Shown here: positions 15,201-26,400 of the stretch, one piece after another
How positions within the stretch are numbered: the first letter of the stretch is position 1
Layout: every line of letters begins with the position of its first letter
Source: Fasciolopsis buskii
Taxonomy: Eukaryota; Platyhelminthes; Trematoda; Plagiorchiida; Fasciolidae
Direction of reading: 5' to 3'
Length of the DNA stretch: 64,000 nucleotides
Assembly (NCBI GenBank): GCA_008360955.1
Contig: LUCM01009391.1
Span: forward strand, 102,182 to 166,181
Translations under genes and position numbers: made by a program
Notes under the pieces: generated by a model
What the model saw: only the letters and a program-made list of their open reading frames with translations
What the model was told of the DNA's origin: nothing
Databases searched by the model: none

Positions 15201-18200
15201 TATCAACTAAGCTGGCATATGTTCATTAACACGGACCTCACATACAACAACCTATACACAAGTATGATGTAATTATGCGCAGTGCTAAGCTAGTATGTTT
15301 CCATTCTATATCATGAACTTTAATAATGGTCGAGGTCCTGACGTGATGTGACACTTATCTGCACGGGATTGTCATTTATATTGAAATGTAAATCGGAATC
15401 GGCGTTTTTTTTACCCTGCTGGATATTGCAATGATCACAGATAACCAACGATTGTCATAGGTAACACGCTCGATAACTCTAGGTAAGGGCACAGTAAACA
15501 GCGAAGGTTATATCCTGAATAGGCCTGGAGCCATGTATTCAAATTCGAAGGGACGATTGGTCAGGGATGTTATATATCACGTGTTTGTTGCCAATAGTGT
15601 GTTTTGCATGGAAAGGAATGAACAAAAATTCCCCGGAAGAACACGACCTTTTTCGCGGTCATTGATACTCTGTTGTCTAATCATCTTTATACCTGTACAA
15701 TCAGTGAAATCTCATATGAATCACTGGAAATCAACCGGCTTGTGATTCCTCTGCATTTTCCGTCCATTCACTCTCCTAATCATTCAAATAAGATTTCAGT
15801 TAAATATCACATGTTTATATAGTTTTGAAAATTAAAAGAATAAGATCATCATGTAAGCGGTTCACACCTCCTTTTGGCTTCCGACTGTAACTCAACAGTT
15901 GATACACAACAGGTTTTCAAGTTTATCTCTTTTTATTGTGTGAGTCCTAAAGATTTTTAAGCCAGAACCAATTCTGCGCGTGTTATGTTAGGAGGTCCTG
16001 ATCCCCAAGTGCGCCTAATTGCCAGTGCAGGTTGGTGAAAAATTAAAAGAACTAAGGACTACATTTCCTCCGAATTCTTTCTTAGTACTCTGTCTCATGT
16101 ATGAGTGCAAAGGAAGGAATTTGCCTCAGCCTCTAGGGTCTATTGTGACAGGGACAAAGAAGAATCAATGATCACCCTTTTGGAACTTGGACAGAATGGG
16201 AACAGTAAAAAGATTCTTTCAGTCAAATGGAACAGGCAGAAAGATTGCAAATTGCAGGCGACCACCAAATCGACTGGAACATCTGTGATTCACGCGTCTG
16301 ACATTATGATATGATGACACCTAATCCACTTCACCTGACCTGGGTATATTTGTTTTATTCCAAAAACGAAAATTCGATTTAATTGCAAACAAGCGACGCT
16401 ATGAACTTGTTGTAACAAAATTTTGTTAACCAAATAAACAGGCAATGATTGGATTTCGAAGTCAGACTCGTTTTACAGGAATTTTTCCGTGTTTTTTAAT
16501 GTATTTTCTTATCCACCTCTGAACGGATGATGAGTGAGACCGTAGACTCATCTGTCAATCATGTGGTTCCGGATTGCGTGATAGCAATCTGCAAGACGAA
16601 GCAGAACACACCTGTTTGCTCATGTAAAAATGTCAACTTCGGATGAGATAAGCAGATTTCCCCGTCGCGACGAATAAACACCAGTTGATCGGATATATTT
16701 CTATTCGTACTCGAACAGGGATTCATAGCAAACAAGGCTGAAAATAAAAGCTGAAGAAAAATTGCAAATACAAGATAGTCTTTACAAAGGCATTAGGGAC
16801 GTTAGTCTTGTTCATGTCCCGTTCATCGACTAATCGGAGGTCAAAATGTTCAGTTTAATCAATATAACTTTTTCATCCCAGATAATTCTGCAACGAGTGA
16901 AATGTACACTGATTATTCTGTGCTCGTTGGATACTTTCAAGTGCGAATCGAAACAACAGAACTTCACTCGTCCACGCGGAAATTACGGAGTTGTTCATTG
17001 TTAGCTTCTCAATTTGATATTGTTAGTAACTTTTTGAAGGAAGGTTGATGCGCTGACCTTTCCATGCAATTTAAGCAGATCGTTTCTAATGATTCGAGTT
17101 TCCGGTTGACGTTTCGGTTGCTACTGTGGTCAACAAATGGAATGGTTTTTTATGAAATGAGAAATCCCAGTTACGCACTGTGTAACCACAAGTCGACACC
17201 GCGAGCAGGAATTGAACGGGCAACTTTCTACTTTTTGTGTAAATGTTCAAACTTTGAGGTACATTGCGCACGAAATTCCGACGCAAACTACGCAAGTGAA
17301 TACCTAATGTTGCGCCAAACACTATTTTAATGACACATGGCCACCAACCTGGTTTTAGTCACTCGATTAGCCCCCTCGATTACTTTCCAAGCAAAGTGTG
17401 CAACACGGCCAAATGGGATCTGAAAGATGTGCATTTAACTTGAGGTGGCATAAGGAGCCAAATTTGCAGCATCTCTCCAAAGGGGAAAGTCGTCGTTTCG
17501 ATTACGGGTAGTGGCATCAATTTTTGGATCAACAATGAATAAGTGGATTTCCGCTTTCTGTTCAATTTTCGGCTCCCGACGTCACTCCAAATAAGTGACA
17601 ACTGGAATTTCCTTGAGCTTCTCTTGGTCTGATGACGATTAGGCAAGAACGTTAAACACCAGTATATCAGTATTTGGATCGACAGCACGGAATCACTTGT
17701 AGGTGCGCATCTAGGATACTTTGTATAACTAAGCTCTTCCGGAGAAAGGATGTGCCGGGTAGATTTGAATTAGCGTCGCGAATGTGCAGTTGCTTCGGAG
17801 GACCAGGCACTTCTCCGACAGTGCTGCTCCAACTGGACAGTAGTTTACAAAGGGTACGGGTTCGGAATTTCCTACCAGCAGTCATTATTTTGACGGAGAG
17901 TTACATCTAATTTAATGCACAAAACTGTCTAAGCAATTAGGAAAACAAAGAAATAATTTTCATTATATTCTAATACGTATTTCATTGAATTTGCTTTTCA
18001 CATGTAGCCTTGATGTGAGTTTTCAGTAACCGGTTACATTTTCACTGAAGTTACAGCTGTGGGAGAGGTCATTAATAGGCCATAGAATCTTGAAGCTGCA
18101 TTGTGCTTTTCGCACGTGTCGTGTCCTGTTGAGGCAAGCTTTGAGAAAAAATGCGCTGTTTGTGCAACACAGGTCATGATTGCTAAAAGCGACCGGGGAC

Positions 18201-20644
18201 TACTCAAGGCATGCTATAGACATTTAGACCACGGAAAATCTGTCTGGCGGACTGGACGAACTGTAGCATGTAACTTGTAGAAGACTCGGTTGTATGGAAC
18301 CAAGTAGAGATCGTTGTAGCACTTGGTTTGTGTTCATTACATATTCGATAGATAGTGGACGAACCTGCGTGTACGAGCACTCAATTCGGTCACTTTCAGA
18401 AATAGTAAAAGCGAATTACCAATAAAGAAAATGATGAAAATATTACAAAGATGTCCACCGGGCCGTCAAAACTGCTGGCAGGAAACAAAATTCTTGCCAC
18501 CAGTGAGGAAATAACGCAGACAGGTGTTCTGTCAAGTGTGCAATAGGCACAAAGCAGGCAGCGAGCCGTATTCGAATGGTCATTAATGTGTTTGCCAGAT
18601 GGAATTTTACGACGACTTGCCAAATTCTCAACTTGGCCAGATTCCGGTTAAATGTGATTTTTTTCCCAAAAGTATGCATATTTTCGAATGAGCAATGAGG
18701 AGAGATAGGGTTAAAGACGTAATTTCCTATCTATATGACCTGGTTTTATGGCCTACGACGAATGCCTTTTCCAAAGGTAGTACCAGAGAAAAATGATCTA
18801 ACAACCTCTGCATGGTAAACGCGACACAGGTTGGTCATTCGTCAACGAGAAAATGAAGGTTCTTGGAAGACACCGATATCTTCCTGGGTGCTGAAATGTG
18901 ACCATGTGTTTCAGCTGACTAATGTGAAAATTCATCAGCCTTCGGACTGATTCAGTGTTTTTAATTTTGCCATTCGCTTAAACAAAAATATATCAACAAT
19001 ACTTACCACAGTGAGACAATATAGGCTTCCCTAAGCTAGTAGTTGCCGTTTGATTCATGTAACAAATAGCTTTTTATTCGTTAGGAAATATATTATTACT
19101 GTAACCTCGTCAAAAGCCCACCATAACTTCTACTTAATATTATGAAGAATCGGAATTTAGCTGACATCGTTCCATCAATTTTCTGATTGATTTCGACGGT
19201 TATCTCGAAAAACTGAATTGGCGAGAAATGACGTCAGGTATAGCGCAGTTTAGGGGGACCAGTTGGCTAAGCCTGTCTTCGGTGGTTTTCAGAACAGACG
19301 AGTGACAATTTTTGTAATCCTATTATCAATTTGAAGGTACTACACTTTTGATTTTCTGCGTAGTATAACTACAATATCTTTGAATGTTTATCTGCTGAAC
19401 TAATTTGTAATTTAAATGATTGTACATTATTTATTGCCGACGTAATACATAACACTTTTAAACGACCTATTCATTGAGTTGAGTTTGTGAACCCGTTTTA
19501 GACTGCCTCTTCTGGTGAAATAAAAAAGCATGTATCAAAAGTTAGCATGAAATTTGTACTAGGGAAATTCATTGGTACGGCGTTACATGTAAAGACGAAA
19601 TTCATCATAAATTTTTAAAAATTTCAAATTGGTAATATTGTTTTAGAGCCACAGTCAGCACAGTTTCTTGCGTGATCCGGACTGACCATTAGTCAAGCAC
19701 ATTTGAATGCGCGCAATGTAACATGTTGTGACTTATCGTACACCAAACGGCGTCCCCGGACTTTTCCAGCACGCGGTATTTCATTGCCGAATACCCCACA
19801 CAGAGCAAATCTTCTAGTGACTCGATGTCATATTTAGGGTAAAATTGGGAGTACGTGCTTTGTTCGTGTTAGTTCTAAACTCAAAATATCGTTTTCATGT
19901 ACACACATAGGTAGGGCACGCATGACATTCTATATATAATCAATCACAAAACCTGATTTGAGAGGGTTGGTACAAGGTCCAGATCCTAAACGTTGCCGAG
20001 TCTCTAGTCTGCCTGCACGATTCCAAAGGGTGTATCCATGTATTCTGACGAGACGAGAGGAAACTAGAAAACGATGCCAAGTTATCGGTATCAAAATGAA
20101 TCAAACCATATGCCTTACGCATTGCTGGTTAGTGCTAACGAGCAAGTATTTTGATGCGGGCAATCCATAAATAGTATCTGAGCTTGTTCAAGTCACAACT
20201 GTTAATTGTTTCGTGGAATGTAACCGAGGTAGCAGTGTCCGACTTTCAGGTCCACATTCCGGTTAAAGTCAAAAGTGGACTGCTTTTGATTGACTAACCC
20301 AGTGTAATTGGGATACATATGATATCCGAGGAAACCAAGTGAGTAGTTGGTTTTCACTGTAGTGTGAAAAACCGGCAGTGCACTTTGCTTTTACTAATGT
20401 ATAGCAACAAAAAGTAATTACACTTGGCACACCAATGGGAACCAAAACCACTGACGTCCGTTATCGTGCAATAAAAAATACTTCCTGACAATTGTCCGTT
20501 GACAGTTTAACTTTTACCACTTCAAATTCTATTGTTTACTGGTGTGATTACACATATTATGAAACCTCCGACTCTGTGTTGGTGCAAAACAATGCGAGTG
20601 GAATAATTTCACACCGGTTATATACCCGAATAAACAAGTGATCA
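12264..20644. other. non-coding stretch with unassigned short frames
   Basis: No gene recognised. Between 17380 and 17910 both strands carry frames of 70-100 codons in a locally less AT-rich patch. I could not match the minus-strand reading to any family, so it is only flagged as a possible decayed element. The rest is AT-rich sequence with frames under 82 codons. Confidence 0.4.
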
Positions 20645-20830
20645 CCGGGGTGGCCAGGTGGATAAGGTCGTGACGTTTTGATTTGAAATCCACGGGTTCG
20701 AATCCCTCCACCGCCGGTCAACTTCCTCACTTGGCAGCCCTACATGGGCCGCGGCCTCCTTCCTGGAAAATGATTTGCACCGCTATTTCACTTATAAAGG
20801 AAGCAAATAATAAAGAAAAAGGTAAAGTAT
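20645..20830 (+). mobile_element. tRNA-derived SINE, full-length copy
   Basis: The head has an A-box-like GTGGCCAGGTGGATAAGG and a B box GGGTTCGAATCC, followed by CTCCACCGCCGGTCAACTTC. The TGGCAGCCC block, a GGCCGCGGCCTCCTTCCTGG segment and an A-rich tail (AATAATAAAGAAAAAGG) come next. The element order is the same as at 6.8 kb. The frame that runs out of the element into downstream DNA (20683-21039, 118 codons) is read through SINE sequence and is unlikely to be a gene. Confidence 0.85.
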
Positions 20831-23019
20831 CGGGTTATGGACTTGGTGAAAGTGCAGCATATGCTTCAAATATTTGGTTCTTCAGACACCATCTGGAGTT
20901 TATTTGCATCCTTACTAATGGCCGGGGAACAGTCACACCTGTTAGTTTGGCCGTGACTTGTCATTCTGTACGTCTGAAATGGGTTGATGAGATTCGTCAA
21001 GCTTTCTGCCTGAAGACATGGTGTAACGGGAAACTGTGAGAAACGTTTTTACAATTATCTTTTCATCTTCAACATTTTTCCCCTTTTATCAATGGTTTGT
21101 CAAATTACACTGACAACAGGTGACTTAGGCAAGAATGGGAAATCGAAACTGCTGCACTGTGCGTTGAAGTACCATGATATCATATGCATGGTCTTCATCC
21201 GGAGAGATTACTCATTTCGTGGGCAGTCGTTAACCAGGTTGGGCATAATATTAACACGATGGGTATGGACCTTGCAAATGTTCAATAAGCACAACAGAAG
21301 ACTCCACATTCATCAAAATATCGGAATACATGCACTAGACAGATAGACTCGCAAAAAGTAATGCAACACGGAGAATGGAGTAATCGAGTTCACTTGGTAC
21401 ATAATGCTTTCCCCGTCTGTAAGAAATGTAATCAAAAAAGAAGATAAAATAAGTAGTTTTAAATATTTCATGTGACACTGGTTTATCATTTACTTATTAT
21501 CAGTAAATTCAGCAAATCAAAAAGAAATGAAGGTTGCATCGCTAAAAATGTCGCCGGATTTGATTTACCTGCTTGCACTTCTCTTGAATAAACAGCAAAT
21601 ATTAGAATTTTGGAGTTTTGGTGCCCATAAATCACACCATATCAGTGGCCAGGGTGGAGTTATAAACACAGAACTTGGGTATCACGTGATTGCACATTAT
21701 GCCTGTCAGCATAGAAAGAGGAAAAATTCAGTGCTTTTGATGTGACCACTTAAATTGAACAAACGTTTCAATACAGTTTAGTGCAATCTAACTCCTCGGG
21801 AGAGCAAGCTTGAACCGGATGACGGTAGCAGTTAAATATGCTTATTTTTCCTGGGTAGAGATTAGTAGCTCGACGTTCTTTGGAAGTTATATTTCACTGC
21901 CCCGGTTTCGCTATTCACACTCAAACAAGCGACACCCTTCTGCGTGTGCAAAATAATACTGAGCAAACTCAAATCTGCATTTTCTGATGTCTAGAACTGT
22001 AAGAGTCAACACGGAATGACCCTCTTTAAAACAGTTGGTCAAAACTTCTTCATATCTTTTCCCTTTCTTAAGCATTGTCCTCCTTATTTGTGTCGTAAAC
22101 CGCAAGAAAAAAAATTATTTAGCATTTCAAAATAATGAATGCATCTTGAACTCAACGTCGAAAATGGCCATTCCATTTCAGTTTCTTGAATTCTCCCCAC
22201 TAAATTTTTCGAACATTCGTGTTTCGTTTTTCACACATTGAAATATGTTGGTTGCAACCGGGAAGATCGTACTTTAGTAGTTCTTTATAATCAGCTCCAT
22301 ATATGGGGAAGACTTAATTGTGTTTAACTGCTTGCCGATATGTGGCCAAAAGTGAAATTGAAAAAACGCCAAGAAAACAAAATGTACGTTGAAGTCAACT
22401 GCGGTCCGATGACTTGAAATATGTTACTTAGTTTATCTCTTATTGATCAATACATTCTTTAGGTATGAAAAATGTGCTTTGGAATGAAAAAAATGAGAGA
22501 AGAGGTCTGTTCTGCCTCGGCAGCAGATCCTCAAACGATTCTGTCTCATGGCCGTTATATATAGTGAGGAAAAATAAGTTGGGCAGACGGACAATTCTTT
22601 TATTATTCAAAATCGAACCGCTTTTATTGGTCCTCAGTGATCAACACTCAGTGGTCAATCAGTTCGCTGGTCAATTATACCCGTCGTTCTTAAATGACCT
22701 CGTCGGGTGGTTCTTTGACTCAATTGATCGAATGAAATAAAAAAGGTGATTTCGTTTCAGTTGTGCTGAAATTTGACTAGGCTAATGGATATAAGGAATC
22801 AAATTCCATTACCCCCACAAAATGAGGATGGCATTCTTTTAAAATTGGTCTAGTTCTGAAAGGCCCTTGATCTCGGCTCGATTCGAGCCAAAGCATGGAA
22901 CCAACCCATGCTATTGTACCTTGAGTGTTCAACCACATGAGCCATGAAGCAAAACAGGAGGGTGTCCAAACATTTCATTTAGTAATCACTAGTTAGTCGC
23001 TCAAGTCACGTGGGGAAGC
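20831..23019. other. non-coding stretch, no gene recognised
   Basis: The frames are all shorter than 92 codons and none was recognised. AT-rich sequence without visible repeats shared with the rest of the window. Confidence 0.4.
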
Positions 23020-23790
23020 GACATTTATTTTTGCGAAATTTTTCCTAATCTGAAAGCTCTAGCAAGATTTCGGTATGAATCAACTGCACTCTGCGAGGTA
23101 AAACACAACTGGCATACGGGACAAATGTAGAATGGGACCCACATGCGAAACATTGGATTAGACAACCATGCAAGTGCATTTTGACTAGCTGGTTCGTTCG
23201 GAAGATCATTGTGATCAGACACGTTTCGAAACGTTTCAGCCGATGCAAACGTGTAGCAAAGCTTCACGATGGGAAATTCGAAAAAAAACATTTCAAACAT
23301 ACCTATACTATTTTTCAAACTGTCGAGAAGAACTTGCAATCATTCTGGGTCTTCATCCAAAATCATGGCATCATCCCCTAATGCAAAGTCAAACAGTTCT
23401 GTGGCTGAGCAATAATCAAGGTACAGCTATCTCCGTAATCATCCGCGAAACAATGTTGATAAAAACGGAAAAGAGAATAACATTGATGAACAATATTTCT
23501 CGCAATGAAGTTAGATCGAAGAACCCCGTCAAGGAAAACTAGACTTCGGATATTCGCATGCAAAGATTGCAACAGGGAAATGAATAGTTTTGACACATTC
23601 TGCTGTGGGAATTAATTTCACCAAATTGAACGGCCAAATAACTTAGAAACAACGTTCAAAAGTAGAAAAATAGAAATCTCTGGCCGAAGGAAATTGTGCC
23701 TGTGTTCTAAGTCCTGTCCTCTAGTGAAGATTTAATCAGTACAACCGGATCGGATTTACCCCAGTTGCACGAGTGCGCTCTCTGTGTGCA
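23020..23790 (-). mobile_element. RTE-type non-LTR retrotransposon relic (reverse transcriptase)
   Basis: Read on the minus strand from 23790 down, the translation gives pieces of an RTE-like reverse transcriptase in shifting frames. A block like EHRHNFLRPEISIF matches the EHRHTF(R/L)RP motif that precedes the first catalytic Asp block. A LFSVFINIV-type piece falls where CPLSPFLFNFVID is expected. Then come ALGDDAMILDEDPE, corresponding to the catalytic YADDIVLL region, and LQVLLDSLKNSIGMFEM, corresponding to the conserved helix after it. In-frame stops and frame changes separate the pieces and the catalytic YADD is altered, so the copy is dead. No poly-A or simple-repeat tail was identified, and the 5' endonuclease part is absent (5' truncation). 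Confidence 0.72.
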
Positions 23791-24267
23791 CCGGATAGTC
23801 GGCTGTGTATAATTCCCGTTGTAAGTTTTGACGCGATGCTTACTGAGTGGTTTTATCCATTGTTTTCACTACAGTATTTGCCACTTTGTTTTTGAGCCGA
23901 TACAATCACCGACCAATACTAGTGTTTAGATTGTTCCTTCTTTTCCCAATTCGGCCCCAGTAGTTTTTTTAGCCCATCCGCCAAACAATCACAGCTATCC
24001 CTGCAAAAACATGGTTACTGTGCAACTGGTTTTTTATTGAATGCGTTATCTCTGGTCATTTCCATTTCTGATAAAAAATGGCATTTGGTAGCATTGCTTC
24101 ACTAGCAGTAGTAAGTGGACAGTCCGTTGTGCCATTGGGATACATAGAGTTCTCCGTCCATCTTTCAAGGCAGTGCTTTTGGGAATGAAGCAGTGAGCCG
24201 TTGGATCTCTTACTCGCCTTTCTTACACTCGGTTTTCGTGGCTAATGTTTCTGTTCATTTGGTATAG

Positions 24268-24355
24268 TTTGCGAACATGGAAGAACCGCATAACATTTTC
24301 CATCTCCCCGCCATTCCCTATTCACTAATGCTTACGGTAATTCAGCACGCTCCAG
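24268..24355 (+). CDS. candidate exon, F-box-like segment
   Basis: An 88-base segment lies between a good acceptor (CTGTTCATTTGGTATAG) and a near-consensus donor (CCAG|GTGAGTTG). One frame is fully open and reads FANMEEPHNIFHLPAIPYSL followed by MLTVIQHAP. The pattern hydrophobic-x-x-LP-x-x-(hydrophobic)-x-x-I resembles the start of an F-box, which would bind Skp1 in an SCF ubiquitin ligase. That similarity is short and only suggestive. An in-frame ATG sits at codon 4, so it could be a first coding exon. It ends with one base of a codon, which is compatible with the next candidate. It could also be an unused splice pair in an intron. Confidence 0.3.
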
Positions 24356-24447
24356 GTGAGTTGACGTCTCTGGAGCTTAGGGGTTTCATTTTGAGTAGTG
24401 CCTAGAAGGATGGATCTACCAGCATGTTAAATAACCACTGATTCCAG

Positions 24448-24516
24448 ATACATCTGTCTTTTCTGAAATTCGCATGACTTGCAGCGATCTTCAGGATGCC
24501 TTTGGTCTGTTCCAAG
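24448..24516 (+). CDS. candidate exon following the F-box-like one
   Basis: A 69-base open segment starts after acceptor ACTGATTCCAG and ends before a weak donor (CCAAG|GTCC). Joined in phase to 24268-24355 it would read DTSVFSEIRMTCSDLQDAFG. This leaves an intron of about 92 bases. The reading is protein-like but has no recognised motif, and the donor is poor, so confidence is low. Confidence 0.18.
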
Positions 24517-26309
24517 GTCCAATTTGGCAATAAAAATTTGGGTATGATGGTAATCCAGTAGTCTCGGCTGGAAATTAAGTCCTCGATTCTCATATAAACC
24601 TAGATATGCACCACGAATTTATTTCGTGTTGACGCAACGACAGCCTAGGTGCACACGAAAACAACCGCAGATCAAGACGAGATCGGAGTTCAGAAACGTG
24701 GGCCGGGTTGTTCAATAAATTTTGATTGATTGGTACTGTTGATGACTGATGGTTGCGAAATTCACTCGAGTGGGGCATTGTGAAGGTAAAGAAGGGAGCC
24801 AGGTGATTCAGCGTTATTGTTTATTTCCCAGATAAATTCTACTTTTGGAACAAATTTGGTCGAGACGCTTGTCGCTAGTTGTGCGTCACTCTGAAAAAGC
24901 GAGCTGACCTCCGTTGTCTGTTTCTGTTTCCACGAAACAGTCACAATTGCGATTGATATTACAAATACTGAGTACGAATTCCGTTGAACGCGCTCTTCAA
25001 AGTAATCCAAACAGTACTAGGCAAAACAAGTTTTTAGGTTTGAAAAGTTGTTGCTTGGGAAATTGTAAGCAGAACATTAGAGTTTTAGTCGGTTGCCGTT
25101 GACACATACAGAACTGTCTAACTGAAATGTAAACGAACGACTGATAACTAGATTCTGATCTAACAATTTACATTCGATTCTGGTGCACAAGGCCATCCAA
25201 TAGGCAGCAAGGCTACTATCGTTCGAAACCATTTCGGGTAAAAATTGAGAAGTGGAACGGGTAATAACAGATATTTTGTTGTGAAGAGTAAGTACAGCAG
25301 TGAGGGCCTTATGTGTTCACTTTGGAAGCGCAAAGGACATCTGCTGTAGTTGTTTTAAAAGTCATGACAAGAGGGACTTGATATCCTATCTAGATTGTTG
25401 TGCCACGTGAAGTAGATGCTTAGAGTTGGCCAGCGTGCACAGCGCAATCGGTCTATTTTCGCTAATGCTACCATCAGATGAATATACTGAGCAACAATCT
25501 TTGTGGTTTCTTGTATAAGCTGTGCATCATGCAACGGAATTTGGAATGGCTTTTCAAAACAAAGAAGCATGAGATGGTGGAGGGGATGCACTCCGTCGTC
25601 GCCAAGCACAAACGGTTTCTGTTTATAAATTCTGGCATGAGCGTTTGATTCAACAAGCCGATGCACAAGACTCTGGTGCTTTAACTCTTTTCCGGAATAT
25701 GGGCTCACTTGTCGTTGCGTAGCCCTCTTAGATCGGCTAATTATCACACACGAGTAGTTGTGCGGCTTGAGTTCGTTTAACGAACATTGCGATTGTCAGC
25801 TCTAGCTTTTAGTTCTAACAAGAACCTGGCTCAATGAAACAACAAGTGACTGAGTAGAAATCCATTTGCTTGGATCACTTACTCTTCCATTGATTTTCTG
25901 ACTAAGTTGCAAATCTCCAATAAGGAAAATTAGGTGATATCCTAGCTTGGGTATTACCCACCGACTTTCTTGACATCACTAAATCTCTGGCTTTAGGTGA
26001 ACTGTCCTTTGTGGCTCACTAGGTCATGCAGTCGATCTGGCCGTCACATTCTCTTCATGTGATTTCTCTAATTTATTATCCTATTAAACTTTGACAGTCA
26101 CTCTAATGCGTCCTGAGCACTGAGATTTGCCTATCTATCCGTTTGGATGAAAATTTCCGGTTAACATTTGGAATTGCATTATGAGATATAGGGGATCGTA
26201 CAATGTTTTGGCACCGTTGTATTTTAAAAATCTTGAAAAGATTTGCTCAAAAGTTGACCCAGAAACTGTGTTGCTCTGATAAATTTATTAATTTGTATTT
26301 GTGTATCAG
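24517..26309. other. mostly non-coding, one minus-strand open frame inside
   Basis: Apart from the open frame listed at 25355-25747, nothing recognisable occurs. Short frames on both strands near 24.6-25.1 kb have no motif that I know. Confidence 0.35.
25355..25747 (-). CDS. unassigned 130-codon open frame
   Basis: This is the longest minus-strand frame of the window. It has a protein-like composition and amphipathic stretches (for example ETTKIVAQYIHLMVALAKI). The sequence just upstream on that strand ends in an acceptor-like TGTGATAATTAG. The frame begins basic (SKRATQRQ) and has His/Leu-rich central residues (HPLHHLMLLCFEKP). I do not recognise a family. No AATAAA is evident close downstream of its stop. 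It may be an exon, a piece of a decayed transposon, or chance. Confidence 0.25.
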   Translation of the reverse strand: MIISRSKRATQRQVSPYSGKELKHQSLVHRLVESNAHARIYKQKPFVLGDDGVHPLHHLMLLCFEKPFQIPLHDAQLIQETTKIVAQYIHLMVALAKIDRLRCARWPTLSIYFTWHNNLDRISSPSCHDF

Positions 26310-26400
26310 AAGTACGGAGTATTGTGGACAGTGCTCTTTGTGCAGAGGAAGCTGTCTAGATAATTATGATAGCCGCACAAATTTATCCGCATTTACACGG
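26310..26400 (+). CDS. candidate Cys-rich exon
   Basis: A 91-base segment lies between a long pyrimidine-rich acceptor (ATTTGTGTATCAG) and donor CACGG|GTAATC. The open frame gives STEYCGQCSLCRGSCLDN, with four cysteines spaced C-x2-C-x2-C-x3-C. Such spacing could belong to a small disulfide-rich or metal-binding module, but the exon is too short to name one. The same frame is open upstream to 26203, so the acceptor may not be used. No neighbouring exon was identified. Confidence 0.25.

Noticed and set aside
17195..17235. Reverse B-box-like GGAATTGAAC with a tail slightly like the SINE
   Set aside because: No A box, and the similarity to the SINE body is too short to separate from chance.
20683..21039. 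118-codon plus-strand open frame
   Set aside because: It begins inside the tRNA-like part of the SINE and runs through its body, so it is read-through of repeat sequence.
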